From Paramyrothecium sp. XJ0827 (taxonomy: Eukaryota; Ascomycota; Sordariomycetes; Hypocreales; Stachybotryaceae), in the NCBI GenBank assembly GCA_020881915.1, contig JAJFPB010000002.1, positions 1,178,001 through 1,242,000 of the forward strand: a DNA stretch of 64,000 nt. The letters run 5' to 3'. Position 1 is the stretch's first letter. Every line of letters starts with the position of its first letter. Shown in pieces: positions 12,601-21,510 of the stretch. Both the position numbers and the translations under genes were made by a program. Under the pieces are notes generated by a model. The model searched no databases. It saw only the letters and a program-made list of their open reading frames with translations, and had not been told where the DNA came from.

Positions 12601-12690
12601 GTGGAGGTTGCGGAGGAGGTTGCGGCGGCGGTTGCGGCGGTGGATGATGGTCAGAAAGGAATACATGAGCAAGGTTGTCGGCGGATTTGA
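9654..12690 (+). CDS. Large fungal protein with ZZ-like zinc finger, LRAT-like NC motif and Gly-rich tail
   Basis: Exons are 9654-10954 and 11013-12690, with a 58-nt intron (GTGAGT...AATAG) that completes an Asn codon; 992 residues as read. An in-frame GTG lies upstream, but the first ATG is at 9654. Around residues 218-290 a Cys-rich block (ICSLC ... ICETC ... TCC ... ICHC) looks like a ZZ-type zinc finger. The mid region has GNVHMALRIGP followed, about 160 residues on, by NNCQTFCDN. This is the spaced His and Asn-Cys pattern of LRAT/NlpC-P60-like papain-fold enzymes, so a thiol acyltransferase or peptidase role is possible but inferred. The C-terminal part holds a second CxxC (KCNEC) and conserved aromatic motifs. 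The last about 140 residues are Gly/Cys rich and then switch to Glu and Val runs, probably by a frame slip (see the repeat entry). Confidence 0.75.
12511..12650 (+). repeat. GGA/GGT microsatellite in coding tail
   Basis: A run of GAG/GGA units passes into GGT/GGA units interspersed with TGT/TGC. In the frame of the upstream gene it reads as about 11 Glu then Val runs. One frame over it reads as Gly with regularly spaced Cys and ends at TGA 12645-12647. The switch occurs at the four-G run 12514-12517. One more G there would keep the Gly/Cys tail. Slippage, either biological or in sequencing, is the simplest explanation. Confidence 0.8.
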
Positions 12691-12787
12691 GAGGGCGTGG
12701 CTCAATATCAATGTAATGACGCAAAGTGGCTGCAATCTTAACAAGGTCTTGGATTTTATCGTGATCCGACGTTATTATTACTTATTA

Positions 12788-14310
12788 CTACAACTTATGC
12801 CCTGCCCAACTACACTCGTGGCCTCCATCGCATAGCCACCATCTACGAGCCGTCCACGGAAGAACTATCTCGCAATCATTGCAGCGTATCCTGCCGACCA
12901 GCGTCTTCTTCAGAGACGCTTGCTCCCGCAGCTCCCGGGTGTCCCGCAGCGACTCGGGCTCCAGTGCCGCGCACGAAGCGCAGAGTCTTACCGTGTCCCC
13001 GAGAGACGAGGACGCGCGCCTGTAGCAGTCGGCGCCGTGCTGCACGGAAAGATCGTGCTGCTTCCACCGGGCGGCCAAGGGACCCAGCTGGATCTGCGCG
13101 CCGGTGAAGTAGCAGCGGGTGCATATGGCGTAGCAGTTGAGGACGTGAGACTCGGTTCTTGGAGCCAAGACTTTGGTTTTTAAGGTACTACATGTCTGTT
13201 GGAATATCAGCGTCTGAAATTACAGTTGCGGATGAATTATCAAGCCAATCTCGTCTTACGTACCTCGCAAATGACCTTTGTGCAGGCCCAGCACTCGCCT
13301 TTAGTGCCACTGACACATGCACTCTCGCAAAGGAGCTCTTTCCGCTGTGAGCGTTCGGTTGGGGATGGAAACAAGACTGCTTTGCGGAGGTGCTTCGATG
13401 TCATGGAGACATTTGAAACGTCGTCAACGTGAAGGTTTTGGGCTATGGCTGCGGCTATGGCGTCGTGGCGGAACAGGGTGCCAAGTGTTTGGCTACGCTC
13501 GTCTTCTGAGACAAGCATTGCCTTCTCCAGGTCATAGTGTACTTTGGCCTTGCCACGCGAACGGAACGGTAGCTGGATGTAGCTCGCAACGGCATAGAAA
13601 GACCTAGCAATAGGCCGTGGTACGATCATGAGAGGTGCGATCAAGATTGCTGAAGCAGAGACCTGGAAGCTGTGCCATTCATGTGGTCAGTGGTGGGGAG
13701 CTGAAGTCGAGGCCGAGGCCATACGCAGAGGCGTGTACTCACATGTGGATGATAGCCATGACCTGGATCAATAGCTCGCGACGACAGAATTCGCTGGAAC
13801 ACGACGAGAACAGCCACGGGAGAGGCAGATATGTGGATGCGACAGCGCAACCCGCAATCATTAGCACAACAAACACCACGTCTACCATGAACATACTCTG
13901 TGGTCCGTCTTCTATTCGACCAGATGAGGTCAAATTTCCAATGGGCTAGATGGCGTATGGCACTGATGCCTATGATTGCCCAGACGCACAAAGCAACACC
14001 CTGATGGGAAATGTCTGTTAGTCGCGTGGTTCTCTCCAGAGACACAGCAGCACCGGCAACTCACAGTAACTGCGTGCAGCGATTCGCTGACCCGCACCCG
14101 GTGGCCTGCGGCATCTTCGCCAGGGCGATTGGAGCTGCGGACGAAGGTCGCCACGCCCCCATAGATTCCTGCTGGGATGATGGAAAAGAACCGGATGTAG
14201 CCAGCGGATGCAGCCGTCTTGTGCTTAATGCATAAAAGTGTCTTAATGAGAAGGAACACGGAGACGGCGCAGTAGGCGAGGAGAATCACGAGGACCAGTG
14301 CTGATTTCAT
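12788..14310 (-). CDS. Multi-pass membrane protein with F-box-like segment and Cys pairs
   Basis: No named family recognised. A four-exon model keeps one frame: 14310-14065, 13945-13743, 13669-13264 and 13213-12788, about 426 residues. Introns start GTGAGT, GTGAGT and GTACGT. The N terminus begins with a hydrophobic helix (ALVLVILLAYCAVSVFLL). Further helices follow at MFMVDVVFVVLMIAGC and SASAILIAPLMIV. After the membrane part, residues near HDAIAAAIAQNLHVDDVSNVSM resemble an F-box-like helix pair. The C-terminal third is rich in Cys pairs (CWAC, CTRC, CASC, CNDC, WWLC with HEC), suggesting zinc binding. Intron 1 is ambiguous: an alternative acceptor at 14001 opens another hydrophobic stretch but breaks the frame. 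An alternative acceptor 18 nt inside exon 4 is also in frame. Divergent from the GRDP-like gene. Confidence 0.6.
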
Positions 14311-14792
14311 GGTGCCGATTGCGTCGCTAGAGGACGGCCCTCAGGACGTGAAGAGAAGGCGCGGCATTTGCATATAGTTGAATTGTCGTGAGAGCATCGG
14401 GCCATTGCTGGACTGGCGGGAATTGAGAGGGTGGGTTTGGGTCACGAGTTGGAGTATTTGGAGATGGTGGTGAGGGGGCGGCGCAGTGCAGCCGCAAAAT
14501 GACAGGGACAAGGGTTGGCTGGAAGCGGAAGAGGCTCGGTCTGGGCTCATTGCGAGGCAGACATAATAATTTCCAGAGGGTCTGGACCGGCCTGTTTGAC
14601 TGCCGCCCGACTGCTGTGCTGTTGAGAAAAGCGCAGAGAAGAGTGCAAAGAGTTGTGGCAGGATATCTACGTTGTTGCAAGGACAATGTCAAATCACATA
14701 CCCCTAATCATCTAATCCTCCTTTTCAACAGCCGTGTACAACATCTTGGCGCAGCGCTCTCATTAGACATCAAACACGACACCCTGGTCAAC
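14311..14792. other. Divergent promoter region
   Basis: The 482 bp between the membrane-protein gene and the GRDP-like gene contain no further gene that I can support. Both 5' ends must lie here. The frame of the GRDP gene stays open upstream of its first ATG at 14793, but no earlier ATG is present in it. Confidence 0.45.
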
Positions 14793-16340
14793 ATGTCGCT
14801 GGAAAACTACCAGACCACAACGGCCCTCCACATGTGCAGCAAAAACAGCCTGTCCTCCTTAACACGCGAGCGCAAGGTTAGAAAATCGCCATTACGCAGA
14901 GCGCAAACTACGGATGAAGAGCCAGTGATTCCCGCGCCATCCCTCTTCAACTTTGACAACACCCACGCGAGCGACAAAGCCCGAGACGTTGCCTGTCTCC
15001 CACACCCGGCTCAATGCGCCACGCATCTGCAGCTGCTGGAGGTCCTCTACGTTCTTCGGCAGCGGATTCTCACATCTGAACAGATCGATGCGGGTTTCGG
15101 CATCCAGCCCGAGCGCGTCACCAAGACCAATCATCTTGGGGAAACAAAGACGCTCAGGGACACCACGCTCTGGGATCGCAGGCAAGTAAAATGGTCCGTC
15201 TTCATCGAGTTTGCGGCAGTCCGCTTCCTGGCTTGGCGCGACCGCCTTAGACAATCCCCGGGCACAATGCTGGCAGAGACCGCCGACGGCCGTTTGCAAC
15301 TGAGGAACCTACCGCCTCTCGATGTCATCATGGTCTGGCATTCGTTCATGCTGAATCCTCGCTTGCTAGAGGAGAATTGCCGCAACGAGCCGCTCTACCA
15401 ACTACACATGCCTTGGGATCTCGTCCACGACTCGATACGCAGTAAGGATTGGACTTTCCTGCCAAAACAGCCCGACGAGAGTCACTTCCAGAAAGAGGTC
15501 GGCTTTACTGCGAATCTTTTCGAGCAATTTTCCGAGTGGAACGACGCGGTAGCTCCATCAGACCCGAGGCTTGGCGTCTTCAAGCTCGCTCAACCAGAAA
15601 CTGTCACAAACGAAGAGCAGTTTTTCGATTGGGGCGATGCTGTGGCTCCATCAGATCCGGAGCTCGGTGCTTCCAAGCTCTCTCGACCAGAAACCGTCGT
15701 AAATGAAGAACAATGCCCTCCAGTAACAACCACATCGCATACGACAGCCTCAACTAACAGCACGGTACTAAGCTACCAGAAGGCCTTCGAAAATGTCGAT
15801 CAAAGTCTCGCCGTACAACTCTCAGATGCTGTAGTCCGCCAGACATCGTTCGTGGACAAGATGAATAACCACCTGTGGATTCGCAGTCCAGCTCTCGAGG
15901 GGACCCTGCGTCGGGCAATCAAACGATACCGAAACTTCCTGACCTTGCTCAAGCTCTACCCCGGGCACGTCATCGTTCCAACGCTCGACATCGACCTTGT
16001 ATGGCATACGCACCAATGCACGTCAGTGGACTACGCAAAGGCGATGAAGGTCATGGTGGGGAGGTTCATCAACCACGACGACAAAATCGGAAAGACCAGC
16101 CTTGCGAGTAGTTACGACGCCTGCGTGACCTTCTACCGTGTTCACTTTGGAGTGGAGTATCAGATTTGTGGTTGCTGGGACTGCGAGGCGCTGCTCTCGG
16201 CCGTCGAGCAAGCCGTCAAAGCCAACGAAAAGGACATCGACATGTCTGTCATAGCCCATAGGGCGCTAGATGAAGTCACATACTATCGTGAAGTGGAGAT
16301 TGCCGTGAGGAACCACGAGCCTCTGCCGTTGCTAAATTGA
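14793..16340 (+). CDS. GRDP-like protein (DUF1399 family)
   Basis: Single-exon 515-residue protein of the glycine-rich-domain-containing-protein-like family. The family hallmarks occur twice. The N-terminal copy has PPLDVIMVWHSFMLNP. The C-terminal copy has VPTLDIDLVWHTHQ followed by YDACVTFYRVHFGVEY and CGCWDCEAL. The repeated (D/V)xVWHxH-type signature is diagnostic. The molecular function of fungal members is not established. Between the two halves lies a perfect-phase tandem duplication of 31 residues (see separate entry). The start is the first ATG in frame. Its neighbour on the left is divergent and the lipase gene on the right is convergent. Confidence 0.88.
   Translation: MSLENYQTTTALHMCSKNSLSSLTRERKVRKSPLRRAQTTDEEPVIPAPSLFNFDNTHASDKARDVACLPHPAQCATHLQLLEVLYVLRQRILTSEQIDAGFGIQPERVTKTNHLGETKTLRDTTLWDRRQVKWSVFIEFAAVRFLAWRDRLRQSPGTMLAETADGRLQLRNLPPLDVIMVWHSFMLNPRLLEENCRNEPLYQLHMPWDLVHDSIRSKDWTFLPKQPDESHFQKEVGFTANLFEQFSEWNDAVAPSDPRLGVFKLAQPETVTNEEQFFDWGDAVAPSDPELGASKLSRPETVVNEEQCPPVTTTSHTTASTNSTVLSYQKAFENVDQSLAVQLSDAVVRQTSFVDKMNNHLWIRSPALEGTLRRAIKRYRNFLTLLKLYPGHVIVPTLDIDLVWHTHQCTSVDYAKAMKVMVGRFINHDDKIGKTSLASSYDACVTFYRVHFGVEYQICGCWDCEALLSAVEQAVKANEKDIDMSVIAHRALDEVTYYREVEIAVRNHEPLPLLN
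15528..15713 (+). repeat. Two tandem 93-nt units inside the GRDP-like gene
   Basis: Unit 1 is 15528-15620 and unit 2 is 15621-15713. Each encodes 31 residues containing DAVAPSDP, KL, RPETV or QPETV, and NEEQ. The units have the same length and phase and are clearly homologous but not identical, so the duplication predates the present sequence by some time. Confidence 0.9.
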
Positions 16341-16410
16341 ATACAATTTGATACAAGTCCACTTGGCTCTCTGACCCAAACTTATCTGCATGCTGGGACT
16401 ACCTCAGCGG

Positions 16411-18182
16411 TTAAACGGTAGGAATGGTGCTTTTATGGGAGATGTTCTGCGCCTCTATACCCAAAGTCTCCGATGCGCTTACAGAACTGCGTCCCTCCCA
16501 ATCGTGCTTAGTATTCAGCATTTCCATCCTTTGGAGATATGTCTTTCTTTTGTGGACAGCCAAGTCACAAAAGAGGAGATTACCGAACTCCGCATGGGTG
16601 ACCTTTGTAGCTCTTACGGATGTAGAGGACAGAGTTTGGATTTCTGACCCATCGTCGCTCGTCAAATGCTGGCTAGAGACGCGCAGCCTCACGACGATGA
16701 TTTCCCCAACAACCTGATACGTAGGGGCAGGAAGTTCCCAGCTTACCTGAGGCAACGAAGGCTGCTGGCCTGCCTCCGAAGGGGCCGGTGATAGAGACTC
16801 AGAAGACCCAAGCTTCAAGACATCCCTTGCTTGGGCACCAGCAGCTACGGATGGAAGTCCGTAGCGGGATCTGTAGAGATCAACGAGCGACCGAACGTAT
16901 GACTGGTCCGCTCGTGGGACGATGTCGTACTCGTTGACAAACGCCAGCGCAAACCCGACATTCGGATGCTTCGCAACGAGCTCTGTCAGGTCACTTGAAA
17001 TGACAGGGGCAGATCCGAACGTGACCAGTGACATTTTGAGGGATGCAACTAGACGTTCAGTCTTGTTACCACCCGGCACAAGAGAATGATCCGTGGTGCA
17101 GGCGTGCAGACTTACATTTCGGTGGTGTGCGGGTTATCAGATTCAAGAACAGGAGGGAAGAGACCGCGCCGCCGGCCGAATGACCTGTGAGGACGACTGT
17201 CGACAACTTGGGGTCAAGGTCCGCTTGGCGTTCAATCTCCTCCAATAGCAGAGGAAGCAGGACCTTTGCGCATGTCAGGAAGCCGCCGTGGGCCAGCACA
17301 GGTATTGAGGTGTTGGAGAGTTCCTAATCCCAGGCTCAGTGTGAGTCTGAGTCGTAAGATCAAGTTGACAGAGACCGATCATGCGACAGCGTATTCCATT
17401 TCTTCGCCCATGTATAGGTTCAAAGAGGCAGTACGTACAAACAGAGGACTTGTGCGCTTCGGATCCGCATTCAGGTTCACCATGTGGTCGGCCACGCTGG
17501 CGGTGCCTCTGACGGAAACGACCAGGGTTTTGGTGTTATCCATCTTCCATATCGAGAAAGCCTTTTCGGTGCCGGTCGTCGAGGGCGCGCGCGACATGAC
17601 GGGTCTGAGGTCGTGGCCGGGCTGGGCCATGGGGTCGTAGACGAGGGACGAGCATTGGCATGCTGCGAGCAGCAATTGCGCAGTTTCAGAAGAGCTGGAT
17701 TGGAGAGACCTGTCAGTAAATCTTTCGAGACACACAAGCACAGGCTGTTGACAACAGGTTTCCTTACCATTTCCACTCCTCGCCCACGTCGCGCACCGCA
17801 GAATTGCGATACTTGGACGCCTCGTCCATTAGCCGTTCGAGGTGCAACTGGAGCAAGTCGCCAGGCTCCTCTGCAGAGGGCGACAAGCGAAGGCATGTCT
17901 TAGCTAGCGAGTCTTTCGAGGCGAGCACTAGGAGCGGGCATAGTGACCTTCGTAGTTGACCTGGTCAAAGACAAAGTCCAGGCCTTCGACGAGCTCCGCG
18001 ACCGCCGCCGAGGTCGCGCGCAGGTTCTCGCTAGGCGGCAGCGTCGGCGAGGCAAGCATTGGCGTGTCGGCCGACGCCGCGACCACGGGCCGCACCGTCG
18101 CCCGTGCTGCCCGGCTCCGGAGGAACTTCGATCTCCACATATTGACGACGGGTGGCTTCGAGGTGAGGGAAGGAAGAGACAT
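16411..18182 (-). CDS. Class 3 lipase-like alpha/beta hydrolase, frameshifted
   Basis: Four exons: 18182-17768, 17709-17439, 17323-17116 and 17048-16411. The introns are 58, 115 and 67 nt and start GTAAGG, GTACGT and GTAAGT. The product would be about 510 residues. The lipase 3 fold is shown by LVVSVRGTAS, the nucleophile elbow LTGHSAGGAVSS, SLVTFGSAPV and the NEYDIVPRA segment that usually precedes the catalytic His region. Predicted to cleave ester lipids. No signal peptide is seen, so it is probably intracellular. Exon 1 has one base too few. The frame reads well to YEGHYA, meets a stop, and resumes one base over as LLVLASKDSLAKTC. A lost base in the GGG run at 17936-17938 (plus strand) explains it. 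Either the gene is recently broken or the sequence has an error. Confidence 0.8.
17936..17938 (-). other. Probable one-base deletion in lipase exon 1
   Basis: Exon 1 is 415 nt, whereas the phase of the next exon demands 416. The reading frame upstream ends at TAG a few codons after this C-run (minus strand). The downstream frame is open for over 50 codons and runs into a correctly phased splice donor. Confidence 0.65.
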
Positions 18183-18826
18183 TCTGACGCTGGCGCGGGA
18201 CCGGCGGACTGTGAATGAGCATGGACAGGGGTATAGCTGCAGGGATGCGTCTGCGCCGGCAATTTTCCCGATAGGGTTACGCTGGGCTGCAGTATACTGA
18301 AGCGCCCCATGTCCTCAAGCCAAGGCGAGGGCCACGATTTAACATGGGTTAAATGAGCCGCCTGCAGATCGTTTGATGGTGAACTTGACGCCCGGCAAAA
18401 ATGCGAGAAGTCTGAACATGAACTCACAGCTAGCTAAGAGTGGTAATATGCAACAACGCGCCTTGATGACTCTGAACTTGTAAATCCTAGGCTCCCACGG
18501 CTCCCACGTCGCGCTTTCATCGATCGAGACGGGTACGTTGTTGACAAAGGAGCCACTTGTTTGTTCGCATCGCGTGCCATTTGCTTCGCTTTTACTAAAG
18601 CCGTTCCACTATCAAACTGAGGTTAGAAGAAGAGCATGGCAAAGAGGATGATGAAGAACACCAAAGGTAGAAAGAAGGGCATAAAGAGAAAAGACGGCGG
18701 AAGTTTAGAGGATGGAGATAAGAACGAGGAGATGGAGCAAGACACGGAGTCAAAGGAGCACCAGTCTTTGGACGTCTTGTCATTATATTTCGATCGATCG
18801 TCCGTTTCTAGTCATTGATGGTAGGG
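18183..18826. other. Region without a supported gene
   Basis: It contains the presumed lipase promoter and a purine-rich strand near 18640-18760 that reads as Lys/Glu-rich or Ser-rich open stretches depending on strand. These look compositional rather than genic. Confidence 0.45.
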
Positions 18827-19377
18827 TCAAGTACGGTAGGTCATCAATGACGGACCAGAGGCGTGTTCAGCGATCCGGATAATATCACCAGGTCGAGCCT
18901 CTGGCACTTGCTCATTGTCCATGGGAAGCCGCGCGTAAGTCGAGCCGTGGGCGGAAATCAGGTGATTTTTCGTCATCAAGACTATGGTGTGGTCTTTGAG
19001 TTGATCTTGTGTAGCGTGTTGCTGGTGATGACCGAGACTGGTTTGAAGGGCCTGTACTGTGAATTTCAGATGGCCGTGCTGCTGAACATGAAAGAAGACG
19101 GGGATTGAACTAACTTCTAGACCCATTCAAAACCTCGACAACCTGAAGATGCTTGTCAACTTTCTTTGGCGAACCTATTACCAGCAAAGCCGGGCTTGAT
19201 GCGAATTGTTGGCCGAGTCACTTCCAAGTCGCCTTCCGGGGCGTCCTTCACCACAGCTAAATCACGGTTGCAATAGGCAGTGGCCTTTTTGAAAAAGCCT
19301 GAAGGACTAACGACACAGCTGAGCTTGCGGGTACTACCAAGGTAACAAAAGATATCAAGTTGCTGGAAGCCGCACAC
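18827..19377 (-). CDS. Possible two-exon gene, unrecognised, 5' end unclear
   Basis: Two open stretches on the minus strand join in frame through a plausible 65-nt intron (donor GTAATA at 19181, acceptor TCTAG ending at 19117). The left part contains VCGFQQLDIFCYLGS and a basic segment FFKKATAYCNRD. The right part contains PVFFHVQQHGHLKFTVQ, then ARPGDIIRIAEHA, and ends at a TGA. The joined product would be at least 161 residues. No ATG opens the left part, so a further 5' exon is needed. No family is recognised. It could be a small real gene, a fragment, or chance. Confidence 0.35.
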
Positions 19378-20541
19378 ATTGGCAGAGCTTGGAGCAGTTG
19401 AGAAGCAGCGAAGAGGAAAAAGAAGATGCGATGTCAGTCGTGGTGATTTGCAAGGCTGGCTCTAACGTCGGTACAAGCAGGAGCTTGAGATCAAGTAATT
19501 CCTAACGCAAGCAGAGACTTTTGCAGGAGTAGCATGTTGGTATGAGGAAGCAGAAGAAGGCGAGGAACAACTGGTGTTCGTGTTCTTGCTGGCTCAGCTG
19601 CTGTACAGTTGTTATAGCGGTTCTTATAGGGCTACCTGATGCTGTAGGATTGGACCAGCAACGCTTGAAGGATGAGACTGACGACCTAATCCATCGCCAG
19701 CTGCTGTCAACCTGTCCACTGTTGAATAAAGTACCTCAAGTACCTTAGCGATGTGGTTCGGGAGGGGGTCGTGACATGACGTCTTGTCTCGGGGTCACGA
19801 CAGTTACGCCGCTCAATTGTAAGATTCGTGGTTTCTCTTGTAGCTGCATATCGCCTCCAGTATTTCTGGAGGTATTGCTCTTCCTGATCGAATCATCCTC
19901 CAGAGCTATTCACTTTTAAGCGTGTTGTTCATGCCGGCTTTTCCTCTCATCTTCCCACGCGGTAAATCTGACACTCACCCATACGGGTCTACACAATAGA
20001 AGCTAGTCGAGAACTCCTGGCTCACACTTTGAGCAAGGCTAATATCTATTCCTGACAATACTCTCCTCTATGCTATTGTTACCCATCGCCTGCCCCAAGG
20101 TAACGGCTGAGGGTTTACCCCAACGAGCCAATTCCATAGTGCCCCGGCTCATCCCGGTCTACATTAGTCTGTGCTCAGGACTCGAGCTCAAACCTAATCT
20201 GGGGATCGCAGGTAATTGCGTAAAGAGAAGAATTTGCAAAGGTGGGAAGACAATAGGTACCTGCTTCTTGTTTCCACTTGTCTCAGAAAGCCCTGGCAAA
20301 TCGTTCCTTGTTGTAGGCAAGGCAGCTTCTCAGTTAGACTTCAGCGCCAGGTGACTTTTTCCTCAAGCACCGTGTTGAAGCCTGTTAGGTAGAGAGGGGC
20401 ACTTCTTAATAGGCCAATTTCCCGCGCCGCTTTTTGACTTATTCAAACCTTCTTCATCCACCCATCCACCCATCCACCCGCCACACATCTTTCATTCCAC
20501 AACGCCGCACCTCAAAGCTTCACTCATCCGGATGGCCGAGA
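19378..20541. other. Region without a supported gene
   Basis: Only short unconnected open frames are present. The right end is the 5' leader of the DUF3669 gene and carries a small CATCCACC tandem repeat. Confidence 0.45.
20455..20480 (+). repeat. CATCCACC tandem repeat in 5' leader
   Basis: About three copies of an 8-base unit (CATCCACC) lie 60-90 bp upstream of the DUF3669 start codon. On the opposite strand this is a GGTGGATG repeat. Probably part of the transcribed leader. Confidence 0.8.
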
Positions 20542-21510
20542 ATGGATCATCAGCGTTTTGATTCGAGGAGGCTTTTCGAACGAATCGGTGCAGGTCACTG
20601 CGGCACCGTCTGGGCACTTATTGACCCAGGACCCTACCCAGCCGTCGTTGTCAAACGCGAGGACGGCGGGCCGTTCCGTTCACTTGCGAATGAGTTCCAA
20701 GTCCAATCCCAGCTCGACGTGAGCCTTTCGTCGTTCCCTTCAGGAGTCTCCGTCCCGGACGCCATCGAGTTGTTGGAAAGCGACAATGTAGCCTGGACCA
20801 CCATGTTGCCTCGATTCCCTGAGGGGTACCAGCCTTGCCGAGCAATGTTGAGCGAGAAAATCCATCCAGTGCCTCTCGAAACTCGACAAGAGCTGGTCAA
20901 GCGATATTGCCCGGAAGAAGCTCGTGAAAAAATCTTGACGAGCAGAGCAAACGAGCACTGCCTGATCAGGGTTTATCTCGGCCGCCGATCAAGGAAGCAT
21001 GGAGAAGGTTCAAAATTCTTCAGTCTGCGCAATTTTCCCTTGCACATGGATCAAGCAGAGGAACTTGAGCTTCCCTGCGAATCGTACGCCAGAGCGATGG
21101 CTCATTCGCTTGCTTTCCTACACTGGACTATCAAGGTGGATGCTGCCGACGTGGAGTTTGTGCTTGGTGCACCCAGGCGATACGAGTCGAGCAGCCACCT
21201 CAACGACCGAAAGCAAGATCATGTCCTTTGGCTCCTGGACTTCGACTGTTGCAAGCCCTTGACGATGGACGAAGCTGGGCTCGCGGCCATCACAAAATCG
21301 TTCTGGCGAAACGACCCGTACTATCCTCGACCCGGAAGCACCAAAAAACGCGACCAAGCGCTCTGGGCCATCTTCGTCTATGAGTATCGCCAGCACGGCT
21401 ACCGCATCGCGAATTCTATGGACGGCAAAACAGCCCGCGACAAGATTTACGATTTGGTTGATAAGGCAATCGATCGCATCGAGAAGGCAGCGCCTTCGCC
21501 ACAGGATTAA
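20542..21510 (+). CDS. DUF3669 domain protein
   Basis: 322-residue single-exon protein. The N-terminal half has a kinase-like glycine loop (FERIGAGHCGTVW) followed by an AVVVKRE segment. The C-terminal half carries the DUF3669 core: an LWLLDFDCC motif reminiscent of the kinase DFG, then FWRNDPYYPRP. Fungal members are often annotated as zinc-finger proteins, but no zinc ligands are visible here. A degenerate kinase fold is a reasonable inference; catalytic activity is doubtful because no clear HRD loop is seen. The start at 20542 is the first in-frame ATG; an upstream ATG at 20532 is in another frame and would be a very short upstream open frame. Confidence 0.85.
   Translation: MDHQRFDSRRLFERIGAGHCGTVWALIDPGPYPAVVVKREDGGPFRSLANEFQVQSQLDVSLSSFPSGVSVPDAIELLESDNVAWTTMLPRFPEGYQPCRAMLSEKIHPVPLETRQELVKRYCPEEAREKILTSRANEHCLIRVYLGRRSRKHGEGSKFFSLRNFPLHMDQAEELELPCESYARAMAHSLAFLHWTIKVDAADVEFVLGAPRRYESSSHLNDRKQDHVLWLLDFDCCKPLTMDEAGLAAITKSFWRNDPYYPRPGSTKKRDQALWAIFVYEYRQHGYRIANSMDGKTARDKIYDLVDKAIDRIEKAAPSPQD

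Noticed and set aside
12518..12640. Poly-Glu and poly-Val run as a real acidic or hydrophobic domain
   Set aside because: The same DNA gives a regular Gly/Cys tail one frame over, so the run is better explained by a frame slip in a microsatellite.
13930..14000. Hydrophobic stretch as exon 2 of the membrane-protein gene (acceptor at 14001)
   Set aside because: It cannot be connected in frame to the next convincing exon without an intron of about 20 nt, so the acceptor at 13946 is preferred.
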